DNA of 64,000 nucleotides from Formicarius rufipectus (Eukaryota; Chordata; Aves; Passeriformes; Formicariidae): contig VXAU01002072.1 in NCBI GenBank assembly GCA_013399695.1, positions 682,001-746,000 of the forward strand, read 5' to 3'. Position 1 is the first letter of the stretch, and each line of letters starts with the position of its first letter. This document shows, one piece after another, positions 10,934 through 23,240 of the stretch. A program made the translations under genes and the position numbers. Under the pieces are notes generated by a model. The model made no database searches and was not told the DNA's origin. It worked only from the letters and a program-made list of their open reading frames with translations.

Positions 10934-13900
10934 CTGGGGAGAAAGAGAAAAATCAGAAAATTCCCACCCACACAAGCTCCTCCCCACCCGCCCTTATTGT
11001 TAATCTTTAGTGGATACTTTGTGTTCAGTGCCAGCTTTACCTCACCCCCCAAAAGGCAGTATCACTTCAGAGACACTACCCATGACCATGGCAAAAACAC
11101 GTGATTCAAAAAGCAGTGCAAACTACCTGGTAGTAGAAGCACATGGGATAACCTGCCTATGAGCAGCAATTCTTCCTGAACTTTTTAACAAACATGTCTT
11201 TGCTTTAGCTGCAGATTTTAGCTCAGAAACAACGTGGCATTTCACTTCAATTCTTGTCAAAAGAAAAAAAGAAAGCAGCATGATCCCTTGTATTTTAGTC
11301 AGCCACTTTTGCAGATATTTCAGTGCTCTGTATGATAACAGTAACTGGCGACCTAAGATTAACTCAGGCACATCATTATAAGCTCACTGATTATTCTAAA
11401 GGCCTGGTCATACTGCTAAAGCAAAAAAATCATCTAATATGAACACTACCATCTCAGATATCAGGTTTACTTTTCAAATAAAGTATTTTTAGAACAAGAC
11501 TTTTCTGCACTGTTACTCTTGCACAGAAGGTGGTTACTCTATACCACTGTAACTAACCATGCAGATGCTCAGATCATACCTTGGTGCTGCTTTAATGATG
11601 TCATCTACACGAAGAATCATTTCTGCTGCTTCAGCTGCGCTCAGCAAAACTTGTCTCTTGACTTGGAAACTTTCTGTTACACCCAGAACTGCCATGTCTC
11701 CAATAACACCCTGTTTCATATCTGGAAGAAGAAACACATTAAAGAGGTTGTTTCTGGGGTTTTTTCGGTTTAGTTGTTTGTTCGTTTTTGTTCGGTTGGT
11801 TCTGTTTTGGTTTGTTTGGTTTGGGTTTTTTTAAACTTGGCTTTTTTTTTAAGGAAATAACAAGAAGCTGAGAGCATGGTAACTTCTCTGTTCAAATGAA
11901 CCCTATTGACTGTAAGGGAAGTATTAAATAAAGTCTTTCATCTCAAGACTCTTAATTTGTGCCTAATGTTGCAATTACAAAAGCATACTGACGAAAACTT
12001 TATACACTGTAAAGAGAAAACAAGATCCCAACATGACCCTCAGCACTATTTCCTTAGGTACAAGGTAACTTATAAGATCAGAGTTCTTCACAACTTTGTC
12101 ATTGTTGATTTGGGGGTTGTTTTTGGGGTGGGGAGGGGGAAGGACGGCCGGCAGAGGAAGATGGTTTTGCTGGGTTTTTGGTTGGTTGGTTTTAAAACAA
12201 TGCTCTCCTTTTTAAGCTTGATATAACTACATTCAAGTAAGGAAAATGGTTTTCAGAGGTGGAAACCATCCACTTCAAAAACAAAGGCTTTCCACTCTGC
12301 TGTCAAAAGCCTGGTAGAATGATAAAGGCATGTAGCACTGTTTGCCTAAGTTCTATGCCAAGCAAACAGATATCAACCTACTCAATTCTCTCAGCTGAAT
12401 GTATGTGACAGATATGTGATCAACTTAAATGAGCCTAATCAGCCTGCCAAACAGCAATTCAATCACAGAAGTCATATTGAGGCCCTTACCCAGTCCATAA
12501 GTAGTCTTCCCTTCACTGTGAGCAGCTCTGAGCTGAGAAACCAGATCAGCACTGTCATAGCCAGCGTTATCAGCTATTATTGTTGGGATCTAAGAGAATA
12601 AACACACATTGTTTTTAACTAACACAGGGGCTGATCACTAGCAAACATGAAACATACTTTGATATTACTAGTTTACAACTGACTTTCAAGGAAAGGCTTC
12701 CAAAACATGGCTGATGATCTGTTATAGTGATCAGAAGACAAGGAAAGAAAAAAAACCCAAACTACCTTTCTACAGATTTTGTTTAAGATTCTGTTTTAAG
12801 AAAGTAGCTGACAGAACCATGTTAGCAGATCTCAGTTCATTTTACTGGACAGAAGAAAAAAAAATCTTGTATCATGTCAGATTGCAACTGGAGAAATTAT
12901 TTCATTTTAAGAACATAAGTGCTGGTAAGCATTTACCATCTGATCATTCCATTCACTGTTTCAATGACAGCAGTGCAAACTTGCATGTGCAGACTGAAGA
13001 AGTAATCTCAGGTGTTACTATGCTCTTCAATTTAATTTTCCTGGGAGAAGGGTTTCCTACAGTCTTTAATTATCTAAGAAAGGGTTTCCCTAATTTAAAT
13101 TACAGGAAGGCAATTTTTTCTCAAATACCACAACTCTATAAATGTTTCTTTTGACACTTGTATTTCCTACTAAGATGTAATCTCTAAAGTAAGCAGGCGT
13201 CTAAATAGTAATAGAGTATGAACACATCCAAAGGGCACTAGAGGACTTTGCTCTTTTTAAAATCAGTTGTCAAATAAATAAGATGAGATTTTTATGTGCT
13301 ATTCCCACAGCACTTTTAGCTTGCAGGTAAGAGGAACAAAAACCAATTAGAGGAGGGCTAACATATGAACATTCACAATTCTGTAACATGCAGAATTATT
13401 AAAACACCAGTAGACTTTTTTCTAAGACAGAAAACAATTTCTCTCTCTTTATTCATTCAAGATGTGTTGCTAAACTTCACTTTTTTACTTCAAGCAACCA
13501 AAATTTTTTAAGCAACTATCTGATGTCATAAATTATTAAACTTTGTGAAATTGTCTCTTAATCCAGCAATCCAATTAAATATACCTACCATTCGTAAAGC
13601 CTTAGCAAATGATTCCATTGCAACAGACTCTTTGCCAGGTGTTCTGACAGCAAGTTCTGCAACAGCATTAGCCATCAGCATCTCTGAACAACCTGTTCAT
13701 TGAAGACACAGAGAGGTTATATAATCTGATGAGCAGTAACACAAAATGTGTAGCATGTACAAAGTGCAAAGAATCTAATATTCACCTCCACCATACACAG
13801 TTCGAGTGTCCTTCACAGTCTGGGCAAGAACACAGAGAGCATCATGCAAAGACCTCTCTGCTTCATCTAGGATCTGCTGTGTTGCTCCACGCAAAACTAT

Positions 13901-16900
13901 GGTGCAAGCTTCACCTAAAAAGCAGAAATGCAGAAAGATTAAAAAGGAAACCAAAGACAAAACAAGGCTATCACAAAGCATTTGTAAAGGCTTTGCTACC
14001 CCTGTAGTCAAGCTTTGTATCACTTAATTTTGGGGGAAAAGAAAACGTGATGACATTTCAGACAGAATATACGCTACACTATTGCTTTCATTCCACAACA
14101 CCTAATCTAACAGAAATTAGTACCACCTCAAAACAACCCCTTGAAAACTTACAGTATTAGCATTTACTAGAACAATCTCTTAAGTTCTTCAAGTACGACA
14201 TGTTGCTATTTTTCCTGTCAATTTAATCTCCCAAAGCAGAAATCTTGGTTCTCATCCTCAAAAATCATTATGTTCATTTACATAACACTAAACACACATA
14301 ATTTCAATCATGGACATAAATCTTTTAGGGGTTTTACTCATGAGGAAAGCTTTAATAAAAACGGTTACATGAAATTACTATGGTTCCAAATTACCTATAC
14401 TGGTAACTGAACAGCATTAGCAAAAGATTAACACAAAGGTTACAATATGCTAGTAGTGATAAAACACTTACCCATTGCTACTCCAGAGAAATGAATGAGT
14501 TTATCTTCTCCAATCATGACTTCTTCAATAAGCTTGCAGCTTCCTAGTTTTACTAGTTCAGGGTGATCAAAGGTGGATGCGATTTCACCACCTACAAATG
14601 TATGATCATACAGAAATCAGAGATCTCAATGAAATCATCCATTCAGGTAAGGTGTAACCAAGGGTGAGAGGATGAAAAAAATCATCTTCATAATTGTCCT
14701 AATATAAATTTAAATTAACAATACTAATAAACCAAGACTTTCTCATGTCAGCATATGGTACCAGAAACCTTCAACCAATGCTGGTAAATCCTTAAAACAC
14801 AAATATTTGGTTTCACATCACAAGGACCACAATGCTTTTGAACTGTTTGGATAAGAGACTAAATGTTCATCTTTACTGGAATTAATATGTCAATGTTTCA
14901 AGTTTTCACAGTATTTACTGATGAAGTACTTATAAAATACTAAATCAAGTTTCTTATGCTTTAAAACCTGAGCTCGAGACAGTATTCATTTTGCCTGCAT
15001 GATGATAGCTGAGAACCAGTGGCTATCACTCTTCTGAATCACAAGTCTCATGCCATGAGCAATGCTGTGCACAATTTATAAACCGCCATATGTAAACAAA
15101 AAAGGTATTACAAAGACCAAAATGTCTCTGAACAGATTATTGTCCTAGTACCTTCCTCTTCCTATTAGAAAACTACTTACATGTATGCATTCCCAATGCA
15201 TGCTAAATTATTCCACATTAACATGTAGCACTGCTGTAACAGTACAAGAAAAAACAAGGTTTGTAGTCGAGTTTGTGCTTATCAAGAACTTGCTATTTTT
15301 TAGATGATACTATTTGATCCAGGTCTGGTAAAGCCTCCAAAACCTGGTTTCAATTTGTTCCAGAACATAAGCACTAGTCCTCTCACTTGAGCATTTTCCT
15401 GTGTCAATGTGCCTACAGACAGTTGTACACAATTGTTACTTCAGTTCTGCTACGCTAAACAAGTCAGTGTCTTTTCCTTTCTCCCGGCCACCAGTTCTCC
15501 ATCCTCCTGACCACATTCACAGTCAACTTCCTATGACATTCCAGTTACCTATCTCTAACTTCAGCAACAAGAACCATCTGAAGTGTTCTGGATGTTTAAT
15601 TTCCATTAGTTACTAGAATCCCATTTATGCTCACCACTGTTAAAAATATCCAAGCTGTTCCCGCCATTTGAGGTCCACCTCGAGTCAATGACTCAGACCC
15701 ACATTTTTAACAAAGGGTGACTCTTTAGTCTTCTCTACCATCATAATCAAAAAATAGTCATTTAGAACAAGGTGGCATTACAGAATCAAGAACTAATACT
15801 AACTTGGGAGTCATAATCCTATTCTTTCTATCGCTAAAATTCGCTTCTTCCCTAGAAAGCAAGCATTTCAAAAGTTTATCAAGCAGGGACTTACCTGAAA
15901 ATATTTTTAAAATACGAAAGAAAATTAGTAACTGACACTAACTTGCTAAATTATATCCCACAATTAGCACTATGATCCTTTATTCATTAAATATCCTCAA
16001 GTATGTTTAATGCTTATTAAAGATCAAACAAATAATGTGCACCTCCAAGTTTCATACAGTGAGATACTCTACACACCTGTGACAAGAGCCAGACGTTCTA
16101 CACCAGCAAAGTCTGCATGTTCAATAGCCATGACACCAGCAGCTCCAAAGAGTTGTTCAGGGTAATTGTAGATCAACTGCCTACAGTTGGAACACATCTG
16201 TCCATTACACACAGAACAAACCTTCTAAAATACCAGAGTAACAAGGACACCAGATTCTCAGTACCATGGACACAGGACAGGTTTCTGAAAGCTACAAAAG
16301 CCATTAGTGTATGAGGAACCTGACACACACAGAATGCTACACCACACAGAAGCAAGCACAGTGACAGGAAAATACACAAAGCTAAACTCAAAAAACTTAA
16401 TTCAAACTATGACACTTTCTGAAATACTCTTCTCCTGAAGAAATGTTATCATACTAATCACAGGGCGCCATACGCTTTAGGCTCTAAGTCCTTTGATCCT
16501 AAGTGTCCGTTGGGCACTTGACTGCCTATTCTAGCATGGTGTACTAGAACAATGTGTGAAGTAACATCTTTAATTCCTTCACAAATCAAAAATCCAAACA
16601 GTATAGAATTCAATGGGAAAAATAAATGGCTAGTCTTGTAATGTACATAAATAGACCAGAGAGGAGTACATGTTCCTTTATTTATGTGTACCACTCTCTA
16701 GAATGAAGTGTAGTCATCTAAAGCTGAATGGTCAATGACCATTCAGGAGTGCTATGCCAGATTACTTTTCCCTTGCAAATTAGAGACTGAGCGTTGCAGA
16801 GATTCAGCAGGAGCTGGGAGAAGCCATCTCCATCAAAAAAAAAAGGTATTTCTAATCTACCTTCAAAAGAGACAACTGGTGCTGCCAGGTATACACAGAG

Positions 16901-19900
16901 AAGATTCCTCCTAATCTGAATCCATATGGCCTTGACCTTTGTCAAGCATCTCCTCAGCACTATTTATCTGGCTAACATTTACAGTAGCAGACACGCAGTC
17001 AATCTACATGCCTATAAGCAGAAGCCAAATTTTCCCACAAAAAAATCTGAAAGTCAAGAGTCAATCTAACTGCAATACTCTTAGCCTGGCTACATGAACT
17101 TCCTTAGAGCAACTACCTGTGTCAGGAATGCAGTTAGGAATTTTTTTTCTTGCATTCTTCAAAAGATTTTTCCATTAATTTGACAACAGGACTCCTGATT
17201 CTTGGACTCTGTATATGCGACACATTCACCAGAGAGAGTGCTCATTTTGCCTACATTAGAACACAACATATGTGAAGGCACAGATGGAGAGACTATGGGA
17301 GTCATCAGGTTGACTAACAGTGGTTCTGATAAATGTTTAACACAAATTTTGAAGGTGAGTTAAAAGATGCACTATGCCCTCAGAGAGCAAATTTTTGCTG
17401 CTGTGGAAAACAGTGCTACTCTTAAAACTCCTATCCTTTGGTGTACTAATTAATCACTCTCTAGTAAAACTACATGATGCACTGAACCACCAGGCGTCAA
17501 ACTGCTTGCACCTATGGCAGTTTCACTCAAAAGAGAATTACTGAAAGGCAGAAGTGTTTTTCATCATTAAAAAAAAAAACCAAAAAAACCACAGTTTTCT
17601 GCACTGTGACAGTTCAAGTCAGAAGTATACTACTAACAAGAAAAAGTAACTTAGGTACAAAAAAAGTCTATCTTTCGTATTTTCAAAGATATGTATAAAA
17701 GGTTCATGACAGGGTCATAAGCACACACCACTTACGAACTTTGAGCAGTACACCAGCACCTGCATTTTAATGCAGGAAAAGGCATAGCAGGTTTAATCTG
17801 AACTAAATGCGATCAGCATCACAGACTCTTTCAGCAGCCATTTTCCCCCCAAAGGGGAACACGGATATCGACAATGATGCTGGTATTCATACCTAAATAA
17901 ATCTGTTAGTACAGAAGCATCGTGACTTTGCCTCAACAGGATGTAAACACAAATTCCTGAATAAATGTTAGTTCTTCCTCTTTAAAACAAACAAAAAGAG
18001 GGGTGCCAGTACAAAAGGAGCACAGAAAATAACACTGGCATCAGTGAGGTGAATCAATTAAAAACGAGGCAAGAGGACCTAACACTACAGACACAGGCAT
18101 AAATTATGTTCTTCACACTCATACAATACTGAACTATTGCTACTCAGTAACTCCCACATTTTTCCAAGAAATACATACCTGTTAATAAAGCAGTTAATCC
18201 CATGTTTAAGAATACGGTCTACCTTCTCCTTCATTTTTTCTTTTTCTGCCTGTTCTATTTCTGCCACTTTTGCTGTAGAGTCCACTCTAACACGAGAGCC
18301 AAAAATCTACAGCAAGGAAAACAGAGTTCAGCCTCAAAATTCCATTTACAAGAACAGTTTCACAACAGTAGTTCTGTGTACATACCTTAATCTTGTCTGT
18401 ATCCATACCAGTATTTGCAATAAGAATCTTTGCATTTTCAATTCTTTTTGGCTGATTTACACCAATCTTCTTGTCGAGTAAAAAGCCTGTAGTAACAGAA
18501 AGGTCTTGTAAGCAAATTTAAAACGGAGAACAATTAAATTATTAAGAAAACCCCTCATATTTAGTATTCAATAATAATGTAAGGTTTCCTAGAAGAAATT
18601 TGCATAGAGATATGTAACCTCTAACAGTTTTTACTTCTCAAGTGCAAATACAGTCAATAAAGGCTTACCTTCATCTAAGTAGGAATCAGCCAAACTTCCA
18701 CCAAGTTTCTTAATGACATGAATAGCCTCCAAATTACCAGAACCTTTCAACCTAAGAACAGCTTCTACAGCTAGCTTGACAAAGTGATCCTTATGGTGAG
18801 TAAGTAATTTTGAGGAAAGAGTTGTTCCTGCAATGTTCATCAAGTCTTCACGGAACTTCACTTCATCATTACTAAAATAAAGACAGCTCAGTTAAAAGCA
18901 GCAAGTCTGAAAGCCTTTCTATCATGAGCTACCACCGAGAGCCTCTGCCCACTCCTTCCAGCCTGTATCTACATGTACCAAGTTTCATTTTGAGGAATGT
19001 TGCATCGACTCCACCCACTGGCCCACAATATAACCTTCTATTTGAAATACGAGTTCCATTAGGAGAACTTTTGCATTCAGCTTTAGAAAGTCTGTGTTCT
19101 CAAAGTGTCAGGCAAGGCAAATAGTCATATACAAATTCTGAGTATGAAATCTGAAATCACAAGCTCAGATTTTTGTTCCAGGGAGCAAGTCATGGCTCAT
19201 ATTTTGTTCCTCCACAGTGTAAGTAATTTAAATAACATCATAGTTTCAGTGATTCATCTGAAAAAAAAAGTGTTATTTTTTTCTTAACTGTTAAAATTCA
19301 TTAACTCAGTCTTTATACTACTTTAAAGAGAGGGAAAAATTTACCAGTGCACTATACTTTTCATTGATGTTTTGATCTTGAGTAGTTTCTTATGAAGAGT
19401 TACAGCAAACAGATTTTACTAACCCATGATCTACAGCTGCTTTCAAAAGTGCCTCTCTTGAAGCCTTTGTGGCTGCTCTCCAGCCTGCAATGATGGTCTG
19501 AGGATGAATCTTCCTTGCAATCAGTAATTCTGCCTCCTATTTAAATGAAATTAATAATTATTTTTTTCTCCCTGAGGTACAGTTACACTAAGTAGGAAAG
19601 ACACTTCCAAATAATCAGAGAATTTTGAATAGTAATAAAAGCCAGAGAGAGCTGTAACAACAAAATTAAAGTTACCTTACTGGCAGGTATTTTCCATCCT
19701 AGGCAAGTATGATCTGCCCTTGGAGTATCATAACAAAATTCTAATTTTAAAAAAAAAGTAACTACAATATGAAGAGCAACCAGACATGTTTCAAAACAGC
19801 ATTTTTCATTTCATGTTTAAGATTAGTTTCCTGTTCACTTATAGAAGCAACTTAAAGTGTAGTTGAAAAAAAAAAAAAAGAAACCACAAAAAAACCCAAA

Positions 19901-22900
19901 ACTACCTTCATTTATTTGAGGAACTTGGTCAGCTGATGGATCATTCTAAGATGCTCTTGATCCCAGTTCATGTATTTGAGATCATCTCCCTTTCTGACAC
20001 AGTTCTGCTAACAAGAATGACTCACTTCTCGAGTCTTTCACACTAATTTCAGGTTTAGAGTTTGCAGTGTAAAGTTTTACATACACAAAAAAACCATGAA
20101 GAGTTTAAAGAACAGTATGAATTCAGCTCTTGTGCAAAGAATGGAATTCAACGGAGGTTTTTTTTCTCATTACTGTTATGGAAAAGGATTTCAGAGGACT
20201 GAGTGTCACGGCTAAGCAGTGCTGCATGCTGCCGAGTGCAGTGTCTAGGAAGCGACCTCTAAGAGTGATGCTTATCTGTTTCACTTGCATAATGAATGAA
20301 ATAACAAAAGACAATTTTCTAAAATGAACCAACTTATAATACTTGACAGTTTATAGTAATAAGGAACAACAGTCTAAAACAATAAAAAATGATGCAAGAC
20401 CTAAGAGTTGTATTTTCCTCTATCAATTCCAACAGCAGCAGACCAAGCTATTCCTTCCTATACCTTGGGAGCCCTCTTCACAAACACAGGATAACATACC
20501 TCCTCTATTGGTGGTACGACAGGGGTATACTGCCAAACAAAAAACATATCTGAAAAACTGTAGTATGTTTTACCCTCAGTAATTCAGCTGCCAACACTGT
20601 GACAGATGTAGTTCCATCACCAACTTCATCATCTTGAACCTTTGACATATCTGAAGCAGGAAAACACAGTATTAATGTTTTGATACAAAATACCATGCTC
20701 ACTAGTACCAGATACAATTACTTTTCTCTCAAATTAGTTTGGAGAAGAAAAACAAATCTTACTATTTATTTAAAGAGGGAAGTTCAAAAAACCACAAAAA
20801 ACATGAGCTTCAAATCGAATTTAACATCCTTCAAATTCCTTTTTTTGTAACCAAAACACCAATCATTGCAAGCCCAGTGATAGTCAAGAGTTACTCTACT
20901 CTGTCCCCAGTCCTAAAGATGGTCATCAAAAGGAAGTACAGCCAGACAGAAGCTCTACAGTATACACACAACATCAGGGACTACAATAACCAAGTATGCC
21001 ACATGAACCACTGATAAACTGGGACCCAGCAAACATGAAATCATTAAGAAACTTAACACCCAGTTGTCCTCCTGCTTGTCACCAGAACTGGACCAGTGGC
21101 ACAGCAAGACAGTTGATCACAAAGGTAAACTCTGTCCAGAGTACAATGCTCACTGAGCGATAGAGAAAGATTTAAATCAAGAACAAGGGAGAACCTCTGT
21201 TCCACAGCAGATTTCTGTTCCAAATTTTCCCAGTGAAAAAAGAGGGATACACAGCTGTCTATTGTCCCTTCTGACTCCTGGGACAAACCAGGGTTGAGGG
21301 GAAATACGAACACACTTGAATAGTTTTGAAAAGCAGCATACACTTTAATTTTACTTTTGCAGAGCACCACAATTCTTGCAGTACCTTGCACTCCTTACTT
21401 CAGGATTTCTGCTCCCCCTTCCTTTAATTTTCCACAGTATTTCAAGAATATATTTCTAAGAATAGATAAAAACTACATAATAAAGTTACAAATAAGCAAT
21501 ATCAAGAATTTAAGAACTCACCAACCAAGACCTTGGCAGCTGGGTTGTCAACTCCAATTGCTTTCAGGATAGTTGCACCATCATTGGTCACTGTTACAGA
21601 GCTATCTCTCCCAGTACTTAAAAGAATCTTGTCCTACAGGATGCAAGATTTAGAAAACTAGTTGAAAAACTACTCTAACTATTAAAGCTAAATTAAGAGG
21701 TATGACTATTGAGAGTTTGCAGCTGCCTTACCATGCCTTTAGGTCCCAGGGTGCTCTTGACTAGGTCACCAATGGCAATGGCACCAACAAAGGATGACTG
21801 AAATGAAAATAAATATACCTCAAGGAATAATTCACTTCTACTGTAATACAAGAATTATACACTCTCCAGTAGCTTTCAAAAGGACATTTTAACCCAACTC
21901 TTCTACAGCCACACTCCTTTCAATGGAAGCGGGGTCCAAATTTCTTAACGGCTACATTTTGATAATCAGGTCAAATATACTTAAATCTCATAGAAACAAA
22001 AAAAGCCTGTCTCAAAGCTGGAAGAAATTCCTTCCTATAAAACACCAATCTTTGGAGCTACCGTACAGAATTGCTTAGTTTTTGAACAACAAAGTTTATC
22101 CAACTGTCAGTATAAACACCACTCCACCTCGATTCTGTTCACAGACATGCAACAAGGAAAGACAGAGACAGAAGTCCCATATCATCATATACTTAAACTA
22201 GTTTTAGCAGTAGAAAAGATAAAGTTTAACTCAAGTACTATGAGTTTCTTAGTGAATTAAACTTACCAACCGAGCTGTTTCTGCCTTCTCTTCATCTGCA
22301 CCTGCCTTGAAAATGTTCACTGGAGCAAGAGAAAGGGATGCCTAAAACGCAATTAACATAAGATTATTCCTTTGGCTTTAATAAAATTATGCATTTTAAA
22401 AGCGAATCCCTGTCACTAACTACCTAAACAACGTTTTTATTACTAAAACTACTTCTATATCCCATTTGGATTTGACAAATAGTATATTCAAGAGAAATTC
22501 ACCGTGACTCTTTCTTAAAAGTCTATTTTGCAACCTCGTAGTCATATGAAAGGATTAGGTATGAAAGGATTCCACCTCCTCCAAGGGCCTGCTGAGCATA
22601 TTGGCCGATGGATCCCCGAGCGGCTCATCACGGGCATCTCACCCCAGGGCTGGCTCTGCGTTGCTGCCCCGCCCCGGCAACCATCCGAGCCAAAGAAAAC
22701 CCTTTGCTGAGCACACTGAGGCTTTAGTATTTTGGTATCTGGGTAAACCCCTTATTTTTGGGCTTTTTAACTTTACATATCAGTAACAATTAATTATAGC
22801 AGTAACAAACATAGGCCTTTAAGGACTAACACTGGCAGACCACCAAAGGCCTTAAATGAATAAGGCCCAAATGCCAAAAGAACAATCGTATCCACGCTCT

Positions 22901-23082
22901 TAGGCGAGTCTGTGGGGTGGGAGCTGGGGTCGCTCCTGGCGGGCCCAGACCCGCCCCAGCTCCAGAACCTTCTCTNNNNNNNNNNNNNNNNCCCCCCCCC
23001 GCCCCCGCGGGCCGCCCCCCCGCCGCTCCGCCCAGCCTTGCCCTTCCTCGGGCCGAGGCGCCGCCGCCCCGCCGCTCACCAT
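10903..23082 (-). CDS. CCT2: T-complex protein 1 subunit beta (CCT2/TCP-1 beta), complete, 16 coding exons
   Basis: Sixteen exons, all with GT-AG boundaries and compatible phases, sum to 1608 nt: 535 residues plus a stop, identical to the mammalian length. The protein is a group II chaperonin subunit; eight paralogous subunits make each ring of cytosolic TRiC/CCT, which folds actin, tubulin and WD40 proteins using ATP. Visible motifs: LGPKGM (residues 43-48), TNDGATIL (64-71), GDGTTS (from 96, nucleotide/Mg binding), the GGG turn at about 409-411, the equatorial DNAGYDS (452-458) and the C-terminus KRVPDHRPC. The start ATG is the last three bases of exon 1, in the CpG-rich promoter region. 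It lies tail-to-tail with LRRC10 and in tandem downstream of FRS2. Nothing indicates a defect; a 16-N gap lies in intron 1 only. Confidence 0.98.
11580..11721 (-). CDS. CCT2: CCT2 exon 15, residues 479-526
   Basis: Encodes MKQGVIGDMAVLGVTESFQV, KRQVLLSAAEAAEMILRVDD and IIKAAPR (C-terminal equatorial domain). Acceptor ttccag, donor gtatga. Confidence 0.97.
11754..11845 (-). repeat. T/G-rich low-complexity tract in CCT2 intron
   Basis: On the plus strand this is a run of gttt, ggtt and ttcgg-like units with T7-T9 blocks; on the CCT2 sense strand it is A/C-rich. It lies just upstream of exon 15. A second G/T-rich tract lies at about 12110-12195. It is simple sequence, not coding. Confidence 0.6.
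12490..12589 (-). CDS. CCT2: CCT2 exon 14, residues 446-479
   Basis: Encodes IPTIIADNAGYDSADLVSQL and RAAHSEGKTTYGLD, the equatorial ADNAGYD motif. Acceptor tcttag, donor gtaagg. Confidence 0.96.
13589..13692 (-). CDS. CCT2: CCT2 exon 13, residues 411-445
   Basis: Encodes GCSEMLMANAVAELAVRTPG, KESVAMESFAKALRM. It begins with the last Gly of the GGG nucleotide turn. Acceptor aacag-like, donor gtaggt. Confidence 0.96.
13786..13914 (-). CDS. CCT2: CCT2 exon 12, residues 368-411
   Basis: Encodes EACTIVLRGATQQILDEAER, SLHDALCVLAQTVKD and TVYGGG: the return to the intermediate/equatorial domain, with the helix that carries the catalytic Asp of group II chaperonins. Acceptor ttttag, donor gtgaat. 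Confidence 0.97.
14472..14591 (-). CDS. CCT2: CCT2 exon 11, residues 328-368
   Basis: Encodes GEIASTFDHPELVKLGSCKL, then MIGEDKLIHFSG and VAMG. Acceptor ttgtag, donor gtaagt. Confidence 0.97.
16077..16180 (-). CDS. CCT2: CCT2 exon 10, residues 293-327
   Basis: Encodes QLIYNYPEQLFGAAGVMAIE and HADFAGVERLALVTG (apical domain). Acceptor ctgtag, donor gtgtgt. The long introns on either side are about 2.0 kb (intron 9) and 1.5 kb (intron 10). Confidence 0.97.
16724..16746. promoter_or_regulatory. Perfect palindrome with IR-1 nuclear-receptor-like core
   Basis: Two perfect 11-base inverted arms flank a single central A in CCT2 intron 9. The core is TGGTCA-A-TGACCA, which differs from the FXR/RXR IR-1 consensus (AGGTCA-N-TGACCT) only at the outermost base of each half-site. 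Function is inferred. Confidence 0.4.
18179..18306 (-). CDS. CCT2: CCT2 exon 9, residues 251-293
   Basis: Encodes IFGSRVRVDSTAKVAEIEQA, a Lys/Glu-rich helix, and KHGINCFINR: the apical helical protrusion that forms the built-in lid. Acceptor tgtag, donor gtatgt. Confidence 0.97.
18386..18486 (-). CDS. CCT2: CCT2 exon 8, residues 217-250
   Basis: Encodes FLLDKKIGVNQPKRIENAK and on to GMDTDKIK, the apical substrate-binding domain. Acceptor ctacag, donor gtatgt. Confidence 0.97.
18669..18871 (-). CDS. CCT2: CCT2 exon 7, residues 149-217
   Basis: The largest exon (203 nt). It encodes NDEVKFREDLMNIAGTTLSS, then LTHHKDHF and LGGSLADSYLDEG at the start of the apical domain. Acceptor ttttag, donor gtaagc. 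Confidence 0.97.
19424..19536 (-). CDS. CCT2: CCT2 exon 6, residues 112-149
   Basis: Encodes EAELLIARKIHPQTIIAGWR and on to AVDHG, part of the equatorial/intermediate junction. Acceptor aaatag; the donor gttagt is slightly non-consensus. Confidence 0.96.
20574..20650 (-). CDS. CCT2: CCT2 exon 5, residues 86-111
   Basis: Encodes DMSKVQDDEVGDGTTS and on to AAELLR. The GDGTT motif carries the Asp that binds the Mg-nucleotide. Acceptor cttcag, donor gtaaaa. Confidence 0.97.
21522..21633 (-). CDS. CCT2: CCT2 exon 4, residues 49-86
   Basis: Begins DKILLSTGRDSS and contains TNDGATIL and DNPAAKVLV. It ends one base into the Asp codon. Acceptor tgtag, donor gtgagt. Confidence 0.97.
21732..21797 (-). 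CDS. CCT2: CCT2 exon 3, residues 27-48
   Basis: Encodes SSFVGAIAIGDLVKSTLGPK and then GM. It contains the LGPKGM ATP-phosphate contact motif. 66 nt, acceptor ttcag, donor gtaagg, phase 0 at both ends. Confidence 0.97.
22267..22341 (-). CDS. CCT2: CCT2 exon 2, residues 2-26
   Basis: Encodes ASLSLAPVNIFKAGADEE and on to TARL. Acceptor ttttag, donor gtaagt. This is the N-terminal equatorial strand of the beta subunit. Confidence 0.97.
22976..22991. other. Assembly gap (16 N) in CCT2 intron 1
   Basis: Sixteen ambiguous bases sit at the border of a C-rich stretch inside the CpG-rich promoter/intron 1 region. The true length is unknown. It does not interrupt coding sequence. Confidence 0.97.
23080..23082 (-). 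CDS. CCT2: CCT2 coding exon 1 (start codon only)
   Basis: ATG at 23082-23080 is followed at once by donor gtgagc. Exon 2 then begins GCA TCC CTT (Ala-Ser-Leu), giving the expected MASLSLAPVNIFKAGADEE start. The upstream exon 1 sequence is GC-rich 5' UTR. Confidence 0.88.
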
Positions 23083-23240
23083 GGTGTCGGTGCCGATGCC
23101 GGTGTCAGTGTCGGTGCCCCCGGGCCGCGCCGTACGCCGCCTCCGCTCTCCCAGCGCCGCCGCGCCGCGAGCTCCACCGGAACTGGCGTCACACCGCACG
23201 CCGCTTCCGCGCGCTTGCGCCGCTTCGGACCCGCGGGGCG

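Noticed and set aside
12714..13154. Plus-strand 146-codon frame in CCT2 intron 13
   Set aside because: Intronic, antisense and AT-rich, with no domain similarity. The length is within chance in low-stop AT-rich intron.
14999..15037. C/D-box-like pattern (ATGATGA ... CTGA) suggesting a snoRNA
   Set aside because: It is on the strand opposite to CCT2, spans under 40 bases, and lacks a terminal stem.
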